NCBI RefSeq assembly: GCF_910592395.1
Contig: NC_088320.1
Coordinates: 12,338,501 to 12,398,500 of the forward strand
Length of the DNA stretch: 60,000 nucleotides
Direction: 5' to 3'
Origin: Lineus longissimus
Lineage: Eukaryota > Nemertea > Pilidiophora > Heteronemertea > Lineidae
In this document: piece after piece, positions 22,206 to 32,752 of the stretch
How the letters are laid out: every line of letters starts with the position of its first letter
Numbering within the stretch: position 1 is the first letter of the stretch
The notes under the pieces: generated by a model
Told to the model about the DNA's origin: nothing
The model's database searches: none
What the model saw: only the letters and a program-made list of their open reading frames with translations
Position numbers and translations under genes: made by a program

Positions 22206-24428
22206 CAGTGAGTACTTAGTTAACTGGTGCTGGTCTAAAATTTTCTAAGTCCATAATAGGTCATTATAATATGCATTTTAGGCCCAGATGGGTTGTGCAG
22301 GGCCTACATTCCTTTTGAGAAGCATGAATGGGCTAATAATGACAACTTGAGCCTACTGCACATGTCGGCATTGATACCTATTGACTATGATCACTTTCAT
22401 CAAGTACTCAGAAAGTTTTAATAGCTTGAAATCCGACATGCAGAAAGTCCATCCAAGACTACGATCACTGGCCAGTGCTTTTCATGGAAAATGAATGTCG
22501 TTACAAGCTTTTTACAGGGTAAACCCTAAAAAAAGTGGCATTTGAATCAGGGAGGGGATGTGAGATTTTTTCCCAAAAGTTTAACTTGGGGGGTAAAGTA
22601 ACTAACACTTACATAACCGATGCCATTAACAACATTTACTTATTCACTACTTTGCACTACAACTGTTTTACAATTCCAAGTTGTCGTCAAAATTTAAGTT
22701 ATCATCATCATTATCGGAGTCTGACAATTCGTTTTCACCAAGCAACAAATCATCTGCAACATCATCACGATAATGACCATCTGGTTGAGGTGTTAAGCCA
22801 GCCACTTGAAATGACTTAGCCGCAGACTCAGGAGCTACATCATTCCATGCTCTACTTATAATGCCGAGTACATCCTGTAATGTAATTTTGCGGCAATTTC
22901 CGTCAGCCTCAGTTGCATCACATTTCCATAACTTCCAATACTTTCGCATTATAGCTTTAAATCCCCTCATAATAGTGAGATCTAACGGCTGAGCCAGCGA
23001 TGTACACCTAGCAGGAATATTGTCTAACAGTATGCCTGCTTCAACCATTGGGTAACAGAAATCCTCTGCTTGATGCGGTCGGAATCTGTCCAAAAGCAGA
23101 AGGATGTCATTAAAGTCAAAATCGCCAATGTAAGGGAAAAGAACATTGTCCAACCAATGTTGCAGTGTCTCTCCATTCTCCCAACCAGACCTCGAGGATG
23201 TGACCCGTACGTTATCTGGAATGTTGTTCAAATCTCTAATCTGACGCACGAAGCCCGGCTGCCTGAAAACAACATGAGCAGGCGGTTTTTCTCCGTTGGA
23301 GCCAACTGTCAATCCAACGGTGCACCCGAGTTTGGCATTTCCTCGCGATGTTTTCACATTTACATCTACTGTACCTCTGGTCTCAGCTGTATACATCGGA
23401 GGGAAGTCCAACTGAGCAAACGTTTCGTTAAAGTTCAAGAGCGTGTGGACATGGTTGTCAGCTACAGTTTGCCTAACGCCAGTCTGAAATTCTCTCACTC
23501 TCTGTGGTGCATCAGCCGGTACAGTGGTGGAATCTTTCGTTTTACGGCGGAAAACAATCTTTTTCCGTTTCATAAAATTTGTAACCCAACCCACTGATGC
23601 AGAAAACTGGGACCTTTCGGGGCGACGTGCTGCAATGTCCTCAAGTTCATTGTGTGGGAGTTGGCCCCACCAGTTCTGAAATTCAATCGTTGCATCATTA
23701 ACAATGTCCGACCGAGAAACGGGCAGGGCAATATTCCTCCGTTCTTGAAAATGCTGGTGCACGATATTCTCAACTTCCGGCCAACAACCATCATGGTCGG
23801 TTCTGACTCGCCGGCGTTCTGCATTTTCCTCCACTTGATCCGTCATTTCATCGATGTTCTGTATCCATCTCCTGAGCGTTGTTGGGGATAGTCGATAGCG
23901 CCTAGCATACTCATTGACATTTAGAATGCGGCCATGTTCAATTGCTGTTTGGCAATCCAAGGCATGTCGCAGCCTGGCTTCAACAGTGTAACTGTTACAT
24001 CGTCGAGGGAGACCAACTGCTGCAGCACCATTCTGCTGATCGGCATCATCATCATCATCATCATCATCATTGCCAGCATCCATCATTGACTGACACATGA
24101 CAAAGAGCGAAAGCATCAGCAGTAACAACAACGTTGTGTTCCTCATGATTTGAACTTTCTACAGGAATGACCAATATGATTGTTAGGGTAAAGGGCCTAG
24201 GAAATTACACAACTGCAATTGCCTTTCATACCAACCATTGATTGATAAAATTGGCCACAGAAGACCAGATCAAGAAATGAACATGTAATCAAAACTCTGT
24301 CATTTTCTTCATTGAAATGTGATTAGTATAGGCCCTACATGGTCGTAAATCGACAATATCCCATTCTGGGCCTCTATTAGTGACTTAGAAAATTTTAGAC
24401 CAAGCACCAGTTAACTAAGTAGTCACTG
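22206..24428 (-). mobile_element. Complete pogo/Tigger-like (Tc1/mariner superfamily) element, 2223 bp
   Basis: The terminal inverted repeats start CAGTGAGTACTTAGTTAACT (left) and CAGTGACTACTTAGTTAACT (right, reverse complement). They match for about 47 bp with few differences. TA flanks both ends (22204-22205 and 24429-24430), the standard target duplication of the superfamily. One long ORF fills the element on the minus strand. TIR similarity and the open frame suggest a fairly recent insertion. Confidence 0.9.
22668..24146 (-). CDS. pogo/Tigger-like transposase, 492 residues, first catalytic Asp replaced by Asn
   Basis: The N-terminal part has a helix-turn-helix (NVNEYARRYRLSPTTLRRWI). 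A CENP-B/Tc5-type second DNA-binding segment (SASVGWVTNFMKRKKIVFRR) follows, then a DDE_1-type catalytic region. The block that normally reads N-x-D-E-T is NFNETFAQLDF, so the first Asp is Asn. The second Asp is in LLLLDRFRPHQ and the third, 36 residues later, in SLAQPLDLTIMRGFK. The frame is uninterrupted. The first 20 residues look like a signal peptide, which is odd for a transposase. The Met pair at residues 21-22 before the Asp run is a more natural start. The tail is Asp-rich. As it stands, catalysis would be impaired if the Asn is real. Confidence 0.85.
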   Translation of the reverse strand: MRNTTLLLLLMLSLFVMCQSMMDAGNDDDDDDDDADQQNGAAAVGLPRRCNSYTVEARLRHALDCQTAIEHGRILNVNEYARRYRLSPTTLRRWIQNIDEMTDQVEENAERRRVRTDHDGCWPEVENIVHQHFQERRNIALPVSRSDIVNDATIEFQNWWGQLPHNELEDIAARRPERSQFSASVGWVTNFMKRKKIVFRRKTKDSTTVPADAPQRVREFQTGVRQTVADNHVHTLLNFNETFAQLDFPPMYTAETRGTVDVNVKTSRGNAKLGCTVGLTVGSNGEKPPAHVVFRQPGFVRQIRDLNNIPDNVRVTSSRSGWENGETLQHWLDNVLFPYIGDFDFNDILLLLDRFRPHQAEDFCYPMVEAGILLDNIPARCTSLAQPLDLTIMRGFKAIMRKYWKLWKCDATEADGNCRKITLQDVLGIISRAWNDVAPESAAKSFQVAGLTPQPDGHYRDDVADDLLLGENELSDSDNDDDNLNFDDNLEL

Positions 24429-24430
24429 TA

Positions 24431-25100
24431 TTTTCAGTTGCCTACATGCAAAACAAAGCAGGAAAAAAACAGGAAATAAAAAAGGGTTATTGACCCTCCG
24501 TTTTGAAAGTCCTTCCAGGGGTTGGGCAAAATTAGGGTAATCATTTAGCTTCGAAGGGAGATAAGTCATGACCAAAAAATGTTTCATTGCGTCTTTTCCA
24601 ATTAGAAATCTGTTCTGTGATGTTGTTTGTAACATGTGCCAGATGACTCATGAAGTAACCGGAAAAGTGTCCACATATGGCCATTTTGCCCACTTAGACT
24701 GCCTGTGTCTCATAAGTTCATGAGAACCCCAAATAAATTAAAATGTTTTGGTATCTCATCTACATACTAGTGCTTCCAAGCATTGGAATAATAAATATTA
24801 GAATAACATGAAAATTGGCATCTGGAACTACTTTGGGCGCCATCGTATTCAACTTCTTCATGAGTGTCCCAAATGAAAAACAGTGGCGAAATTTACACAT
24901 ACCCTTGTCAGTCCACTATCAGTAAGTAATTCAGGTGGTGCACTCCTGAAGTTGAAATATTATGATAATTTTGGTTCTGAAGTTTGGGAGTTCAGTCAAA
25001 CATCACTGAAACTTTCAGCCAGATCCAGTGGGTCAAGGGTTCTGACTGTCTGAATTTCTAAATCAGCAGCAATGCCAACACTGAACACCCCCTTTGTCGA
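24431..25100. other. Intergenic, no gene seen
   Basis: Unique-looking AT-rich sequence. No ORF with coding character and no terminal repeats noticed. Confidence 0.45.
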
Positions 25101-25119
25101 CCCCAAAAATAGGTACTGT

Positions 25120-26345
25120 CAACTTTTTAAAAAATGTCGACCGGTTATGGGTTTACATTGACCGCCGCATCATGCAATGACTGGACCAAACTGAAATTCA
25201 GTGTCAGAGGATATTGGACTTAGGGGGTTATGGAAGACAGACACCGCACTTGTAGACCCCTCCATGTCCTCGGACCGGTGAGACAAGAAGGGTACAAAAC
25301 ATTGTCTGCAGCGAATGGGTTAAATATCCTGCAGTTTGAATTACAATGTGTCAGTGACATTTTTTTAACTTTTATCCCTCGGATCACCTGACAAAGTGGT
25401 ACATGGACAATTGATTTCAGTTTTTGACCCCTGGTGGCCAAGTTAAGGGTCACATTGAACCAAAATTTGCTTCAAAGGTCAACTGACCTAGGGGGTCAAA
25501 CATTTAAAGTCTCAAACCCATAACCTCAGTGGTTAGGAAATGTCCCATAATTACACTCTGCAATTTTTTACGCCATAGGGCATCTGTGACCTTGAAAAAA
25601 TACGTCAAATCACAAACCCGTACGATATGCAATGTATCCTTGCTAGGAGTACACCTACCACAAAAATGTTATCAAAACCGAATCAGTAACAGGTGAGTTC
25701 TGATACTTTAGGTTTTCAGTTTTGGCCTGCTGGCGGCCAAGTCAAGAATTAGACCAAACCAAAATTCAGTGTCAGAGGTCACCTGACCTAGGGGACCATG
25801 TGTAACAGGCCCCTGTTTTTGAAAAAGGTCACAGACGTCGATGGACACTATGGTACTATATAGCCTCACCATACCAATGAGTTAAAAAATCATGACAGAC
25901 CCTTAAAATAATTAATTGCGTCTAGATGATATCATGTAGGGCGCATTGTTTTCCAAAATTATGGCCATTATAATTACAGCTACAGCTGTGGTTCATGGCA
26001 TTTGACTCCTGTGAAAAGTAGGCAAAATAAAAAAATACAATTTGTGGCAATCAAGCAAGTAGTTTTAAAGGAATGATTGCACTTTTTTATGTTTTTAGAT
26101 CTGACTTCCTGGTGGCCAAAACCAGAGTGAACTGAACTTTCGTCTCCGAGATCACCTCATCATGGGGTACATACTACATATGTACCAAATAAGAAATTAA
26201 GAGTCATTGCAGAAAGAAACGTGCCATAGTTATACATGTAGCCTGAAAGTGAAAGCCAACTCACACCTTTTGATCTCTGTGACCTTGAAAAGTGGGTCAA
26301 ATAAGAAATGCTGTATGACCTAATGGTCCTTATTATGTAAAAGAG
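25120..26345 (-). mobile_element. Degraded Helentron/HINE-like central repeats
   Basis: At least three diverged units (about 25380-25590, 25590-25800 and 26030-26340) keep CCTGGTGGCCAA, AAACGTGCCATAG and TGACCTTGAAAA. No intact terminus is present. From about 26190 onward the sequence also appears in the right arm of the inverted duplication. Confidence 0.65.
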
Positions 26346-26390
26346 AGATCTGCAAATAATCATATGACAATGAAATGGTAAACAATAAAA

Positions 26391-26422
26391 CTAGAATTCC
26401 GAAATTTGCTGGTAGCAAATTT
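26391..26422 (-). mobile_element. Canonical Helitron 3' terminus (left arm; right arm 59768-59799)
   Basis: Read on the minus strand, a 9-bp stem hairpin (AAATTTGCT / AGCAAATTT, 3-nt loop) is followed after 7 nt by CTAG and then T. This is the standard Helitron 3' end with its CTRR tetranucleotide. I could not identify the matching 5' TC end in the region up to 27845. Confidence 0.6.
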
Positions 26423-27845
26423 GATAGTCCCCAGGTAGTCATGACTCCAGGGTTGTTTTGAGGGCAATATCGTTAGAGTTGGTCTTGAGTATGGGAACCT
26501 GAAGGTCCGTGAGGCACCTGGGGAGAGAAGACTAGTTGAACGATGGGCATAAATTAAAATAGGAGTGCGGGAACAAGGTTTTTTTAGCAGGAGGAAAGCG
26601 AGAACATTTTGCGCCGACGTATTCCGATTTGACTGGTTAGTGGTGAAATCTGCTTTTACTTTTCGTTTTTCTAGTTCGAACGTTGTCTGAATTAAAGATG
26701 CTTTCCCAATGCTTGACTGGTCTGGCAAGAGGCATTGCCAGGAAAACGTGACGTCATTTTGCCCATTCTTCTTACCGCACGCCCTCCCTCTCCGTAAAAC
26801 TTCCTGACATGGTGTGAAGTGGGAGAGCGCACAATGGGAACCACACTGCCGCGATGTTAATAGTTTCTATTAATAGAATTCAGCGGCAGAGATTTTAAGC
26901 ACGGAAAAAGTAGATTAACTTGGCTAATCTCAATGTATTTTACCCAGGAATGTTTTCAAGGCGAGAGAAACATCTGATTTAAGTACTGCGCTTATTAGAT
27001 TTCATGTTCATGCCGAAGATTGGCCTAAAACGTGGACGAAAAGAGTGCATTATCGAGTGTTGGAGAGGTCACGTGATTGTACGAGAAACCTGAGCGAAAA
27101 CAATACTGACTCCAGCTCCCAGAGGGAGGAGCTGGAGTCATAAAAATGCATCTAAAGCATCGAAATATTCTGAGTTTTGAAAAATCGTTTTGCGATAGTC
27201 CATGAATCGAATTGGGTTTCTTTATGATACCTCCATCGTCACATCGCTCGACCAACTCCTGAGAATAATGACGTCATTATGATGGGGCGGAGCTTATGCT
27301 AATGTATCAGCGTCTTGCCTCTGCGCATGTCACAGCGCATGTCAAATTGAATCGCGGCTTCAGCATGTTGGGAGAAGACGATCAGACGATATCTCAGCAA
27401 AAAATGCTTCAAAAGTATCGAAATACTCAGGATTTTAAAAATACTTTTGCGATAGTCCATAGATTGAATTGGGTTTGGTGGCGTAAGGGTGATTGATTTC
27501 TGGTTTATTTAGCCGTTTTGCTGGACTACCGCAATAAATGTGTTGGTGGAAGAAAATAACAGTTTCGAGAATTCCAGGGATATCAATATAGTCCCCAGAC
27601 GGGATCTGGGGCCTATAATAACACTAACAGTATAAGAACCATGCACACCATGAAAATAAACCACAGTAAATGAAAAAGATACAATTAGCCATGAATATTG
27701 AACAACAACTTGGTGACAAAGGTAACCTGTTTCAATAATTAAATTAGCTCCAATGACAATACATCTATTGGTAAAATACACAGTTCATGTTCATTCAGTT
27801 CATGTAAATTATCAACACCTTTCAAACTTTAAACATTGAAATATT
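26423..27845. other. Non-coding sequence, probably Helitron body (left arm; right arm 58345-59767)
   Basis: No convincing exon. It contains two related blocks (27150-27220 and 27409-27478) sharing TTTTGCGATAGTCCAT and GAATTGGGTTT. It also has a perfect 12-bp inverted repeat with 8-nt loop at 27108-27139 (GACTCCAGCTCC / GGAGCTGGAGTC) and a GGGGACTAT-type block near 27590 resembling the one next to the Helitron end. Confidence 0.5.
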
Positions 27846-28016
27846 AACAAGAGGCCCAAGGGCCTGGCGCTCAGCTGAAATGGATAGGTGAAGGCAAGGG
27901 CCAAGTGTGTGTCGGTAACGTTATTATGAGGCAACGTGAAGCTATAACGTCTAGCACGCAGAAGTGCTGATGCGAAAGACCTTCTTGCTATATCAGTGCA
28001 TGCTGAAGTACTGAGT

Positions 28017-28110
28017 TGACGTCACCCTGGTATTATGACGTAAAGTCATTTCTATTGCCGTTGCAGTAGTGGGGTGTGTGATGACGTCAAGGAGTTGTGT
28101 GGTGACGTCA
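28017..28110. promoter_or_regulatory. Cluster of CRE-like TGACGTCA sites (left arm; right arm 58080-58173)
   Basis: Perfect TGACGTCA palindromes at 28017-28024, 28082-28089 and 28103-28110, with a related TGACGTAA at 28036-28043, all within 94 bp. CREB/ATF-family proteins bind this palindrome. The cluster sits near the 3' end of element G and is present in both arms. Regulatory function is inference. Confidence 0.4.
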
Positions 28111-28478
28111 AAGAGTGGAGTCCTTGTCTTCATGCAGCGTAGGTGGAACTAATAACATGCACATGGACACAAGGTACATGATTATTACAGTGTATTTTGT
28201 GAGGTGGGGCCTGGTGCTTTACAATGGTCAAATGAACCGACTGTTGTCTGGACATTGATGAAGTGGATGCAGCCAAATGTTTGGGACGGTCTTTTTTGTA
28301 TGTGAAGAAAAGAAGATAAAGAGTTGGTTAACAAAATGAACTTTATTGGTGCGGCAGATATTTGATGCCTTTCGGCAGATATTTGAAGCGCCTTGCGGCA
28401 GATATTTGTTGCCTTGCAGCAGATATTTGATAACGCTCTCCGGGAATGGAAAGCAGTAAAACGAGAAGCACACCTCAC

Positions 28479-28559
28479 TCTGAATGTGGGAACAGCAAGT
28501 GCTTTCCTGGACTTGAAATGTGCCAACGACTCCTCTTGTAATAACCAACAACAGTTAAT
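28479..28559 (-). pseudogene. Candidate 27-codon exon inside element G (left arm; right arm 57454-57534)
   Basis: On the minus strand a TTTTACAG acceptor precedes an open frame (LLQEESLAHFKSRKALAVPTFR at its end), followed by the donor GTGAGG. Both borders are phase 0. The phase fits the preceding known exon of the unrecognised gene (35622-35687), so it may be that gene's next exon. It may instead be an exon captured by element G. In the left arm the HINE-like copy D is inserted six bases before the exon. Confidence 0.35.
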
Positions 28560-28565
28560 CTGTAA

Positions 28566-29760
<1,195 letters not shown>

Positions 29761-29817
29761 AAAAAGAGAAGAGAAATTAACACTGACTGAATAAAAAAGG
29801 GTGACATAGACGGGGAA

Positions 29818-29982
29818 ATGTACACCACCGGATACAGTCTGTGCTTGATCAGGCATCGGTCAGATGATATCCTGAACAAGGCATCTATGGAAGCAAATCC
29901 AGAAAGAGACTTTACCTTCGAAGGGCACACTTATTACTCAGTGAAAAGTCAGTCCTGTGGGCTGTTTTCCAATTCAAAATAA
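29818..29982 (+). CDS. Unrecognised 54-codon ORF (left arm; mirror 57226-57390)
   Basis: ATG at 29818 to TAA at 29980-29982. The amino-acid composition is balanced (for example ERDFTFEGHTYYSVKSQ). It is preserved in both arms, runs opposite in strand to element G and has no recognised family. It could be a chance frame or a remnant of a captured gene. Confidence 0.2.
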   Translation: MYTTGYSLCLIRHRSDDILNKASMEANPERDFTFEGHTYYSVKSQSCGLFSNSK

Positions 29983-30243
29983 AAGTGTAACCTCTTTAAA
30001 TTAGTCTCACAGACTGAACCATAACACTCAACAGCCAACCGTGCCCACATGATGTGAGCCGAGAGCTGGGCTTAAAGATGAGCGAGTGGTGTACTACATT
30101 TTGAAAATTGTCTATCGTCTACGACATGTGACAGAACAGGATCTAGTGGACTTAATGATGAGGTACTATCAAATAAGGTGTCCATCAAATGAATCATGAG
30201 GGCCTGTTTGTTGAGTTATACTCTAAGCCTGTCCGGTATCAGG

Positions 30244-30475
30244 CTGTTTCGCTGCATTGCCAGTTCGCTACCAGTCGTTTCGCTACATGTGGCGGTCGTT
30301 TCGTTACATGGTAGGTCGTTTCGCTACATGGGTGGAGTCGTTTCGCTACATGATGGGTACGGTCGTTTCGTTACATGGAGGGCGTTTCGCTACATGGGTG
30401 GAGTCGTTTCGCGACATGGATGTAGGTCATATCGCTACATCGTAGGTCGTTTCGCTATATGGGTGGAGTCATTAT
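30244..30475 (+). repeat. Left terminal array of the MULE
   Basis: About ten iterations of TTTCGCTACATG with spacers such as GGTGGAGTCG. The inverted counterpart is at 32520-32745. Short ORFs across the array are translation artefacts. Confidence 0.85.
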
Positions 30476-30640
30476 TTTTACTCTATTTTACCCTACTATA
30501 ATTCCCGGTGGTGACTACAAATTTATTATCACCAATTTAGCATCACCTCTGACCTCCTGAGGGCAGCAGCAAGACGTGAGCAAATTCTCCTGCGCCGAAA
30601 TGTCGGCCCGATTGCCGTACCGCCCCAAGGCTTTACTCCT

Positions 30641-32434
30641 ATGTACCAAGAAAACGTACACGCTATCGACACAAACGCACAGCGTATCTTGGAGAAGAGT
30701 GGGGGAGTGCGAAACAGGCTACCTGTCAGCATTCCTGGTGATGGGGATTGTCTCTATCACGCGGTATCAGTAGCGCTCTGCGGAGATACGAGTCTCTCTA
30801 AAACCCCCGAGCTGCGCGTAAGAACGGCCATTGAGTTAATTCTTCACCGCGATTTCTACATCAAACAGAATTTTGATCCGGTATGGGACGCGCTCACCCA
30901 AAGTTTTGATGACGCCTGTTCTGACTGCCTCCGACGCAACGAATCTTCCGCGTGGTGTTTTCACGCTCTCGCCTCAGTGGTCGGCCGCTCGATTGTATCC
31001 ATGTTTCCGCCAATGAATGGTCATATGGACCCTGCTGTACGCCGCCTCAGCACGACGTTTGTTCCGCGAACTTCAAAGAACAGGGGAACGAATGCTGCCA
31101 TTCACATCCTCTGGTCCTCTGGAAGTGCTGCGTTTAATCGCGGAACATGGACTCCCAGCCATTTTGTGCCTCTCCTAAAAGTTGACAACAAGCGAAAAGG
31201 AACCTTGGTCCACGACGAACAGCCCAACAAGCGCAAGCGCAAAGTGATGACATCAAGTCCGACTACTGCTGACCCACCGGCACCGCCAACGATTGACATC
31301 TCCGCCGTCTCTGACCCCACCGCCGACGTCGTCACTAATCCTCTTCGCCAAAGTCCACCACCCATGATAGACGACTCACCTGACTCCACTGGCACCGCGG
31401 ACGTCACTACGCCACGCGAAAATCCACCACCAATGATGGACATGGACGTCTCTACTACACTATGCGAAAGTCCATCGCCACCTATGCGGGAGATTTCCGC
31501 CGCCGCCTCACCTGACCCCACCGCCAACGTCAGTATGTACCTATTCCGGGACATAACTCCACCATCGCCTACGCATGCCTCCACACTGCTCGAAGACGAG
31601 ACTTTACCACGCGGGGATCAGACATACAATTTTCGACCTGACGTACGAATTCCGGAGATAAATGAATCATCCATTGAGGAACCTAGTTCAATTTCGCCGG
31701 CCGCGGAAGACTTCGAATTGACGTTTCAAATCGTTGACGTCGGGACTAAACGGTCAAGAAACAAATTGATTGACAGCCACGGTTACACGTACAACGTTAT
31801 GCGCCGTCGTAATAACAATATTACAACTGATTGGCAATGCACGATCCGGCCGAAGCATAATCCGTGTCGCGCTATGGTGACACAGAAGGGGGACCAATTT
31901 ATTGTCGGGAGAAATGCGCATAACCATCAAGCACAACCAGGTGCAGCAGTCGTCTCCAAGATAACCGCGTCCATGAAAGAAAAAGCCGCCGAAAACGTGT
32001 ACAAGTCAGCATCCGCTATTGTGACTGAAGTCCTTCTTGAGCACGTGAACTCAGGCCCATGTCCTTCGCTACCGAAAATGAGCTGCTTAACCAGAGCAAC
32101 TAATCGCTTTCGCCAGAAGAATCGCCCGCAAGATCCCACAGACTTGGAATTTGAGCTCCAAGAGGACCGCGTCGCTGAAAATTTTTTTAAAGCTGACATC
32201 AATGTCCGAGATCGCCGGCATTTCATCTTCGCAACAGATGAACAAATCCACCTCCTGAGTAAAGCAAAGACCTGGTACGCTGATGCCACGTTTAAACTTT
32301 GCCGGTCGCCCTTCAAACAGCTTCAAACGGCAAAAATCAAATTTGGTTACTACGCCGTGAATAATGATGATGATAATGATGATGATGATGATGATGATGA
32401 TGATAATGATGATTACCCGAAGACGAATCTGTAA
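30641..32434 (+). CDS. OTU-FLYWCH protein with truncated MULE transposase domain
   Basis: Residues about 30-180 form an OTU cysteine-protease-like domain: PGDGDCLYHAVS holds the catalytic Asp/Cys, and TPSHFVPLLK holds the likely His. A Pro/Thr/Ser-rich linker with an RKR nuclear signal follows. Next is a FLYWCH-type zinc finger (VMRRRNNNITTDWQC ... HNHQ; about residues 360-430), then the beginning of a MULE transposase (WYADATFKLCR, first Asp block). The frame then enters a GAT microsatellite encoding Asp and stops. The second Asp and the Glu of the DDE site are absent, so the protein cannot be a complete transposase. The frame is also open upstream of the Met (RREQILLRRNVGPI...), so the start may be further 5' or spliced. 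Confidence 0.75.
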   Translation: MYQENVHAIDTNAQRILEKSGGVRNRLPVSIPGDGDCLYHAVSVALCGDTSLSKTPELRVRTAIELILHRDFYIKQNFDPVWDALTQSFDDACSDCLRRNESSAWCFHALASVVGRSIVSMFPPMNGHMDPAVRRLSTTFVPRTSKNRGTNAAIHILWSSGSAAFNRGTWTPSHFVPLLKVDNKRKGTLVHDEQPNKRKRKVMTSSPTTADPPAPPTIDISAVSDPTADVVTNPLRQSPPPMIDDSPDSTGTADVTTPRENPPPMMDMDVSTTLCESPSPPMREISAAASPDPTANVSMYLFRDITPPSPTHASTLLEDETLPRGDQTYNFRPDVRIPEINESSIEEPSSISPAAEDFELTFQIVDVGTKRSRNKLIDSHGYTYNVMRRRNNNITTDWQCTIRPKHNPCRAMVTQKGDQFIVGRNAHNHQAQPGAAVVSKITASMKEKAAENVYKSASAIVTEVLLEHVNSGPCPSLPKMSCLTRATNRFRQKNRPQDPTDLEFELQEDRVAENFFKADINVRDRRHFIFATDEQIHLLSKAKTWYADATFKLCRSPFKQLQTAKIKFGYYAVNNDDDNDDDDDDDDDNDDYPKTNL

Positions 32435-32519
32435 TTGTACTATACTCGAGCATTTTTTCCCTAAATTCACAACAGATATTTAGCCCGGAGTTTAGCACAA
32501 ACTTAGGGAGTAATAGGGG

Positions 32520-32745
32520 AATAATGTAGCGAAACGACCTACATCCATGTCGCGAAATGACCTACATCCATGTCGCGAAACGACTCCACCCATGTAGCGA
32601 AACGCCCTCCATGTAACGAAACGACCGTACCCATCATGTAGCGAAACGACTCCACCCATGTAGCGAAACGACCTACCATGTAACGAAACGACCGCCACAT
32701 GTAGCGAAACGACTGGTAGCGAACTGGCAATGTAGCGAAACGACA
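32520..32745 (-). repeat. Right terminal array of the MULE
   Basis: Inverted copy of the 30244-30475 array (CATGTAGCGAAACGAC motif on the plus strand). It is retained in the right arm at about 56186-56411. Confidence 0.85.
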
Positions 32746-32752
32746 GTAAACC

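Larger units (their letters stand above)
30235..32752 (+). mobile_element. Mutator-like (MULE) foldback-type element with repeat-array termini, 2518 bp
   Basis: The ends start GGTATCAGG (left) and GGTTTACTG (right, reverse complement). They are flanked by the 8-bp direct repeat GCCTGTCC at 30227-30234 and 32753-32760, a length typical of MULE target duplications. Each terminus is an array of the motif GTCGTTTCGCTACATG (left about 30244-30475, right inverted about 32520-32745). The two arrays form long imperfect inverted repeats. A 597-codon OTU-FLYWCH-transposase-fragment ORF lies between them. Confidence 0.8.

Noticed and set aside
24087-24146. Signal peptide suggesting a secreted protein
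   Set aside because: The rest of the protein is clearly a transposase. The hydrophobic stretch probably precedes the real start at the Met pair before the Asp run.
30196-30501. Repeated VVSLHG/RYMGG-type frames
   Set aside because: Translation of the MULE terminal arrays. The same pattern occurs in several frames and on the inverted array.
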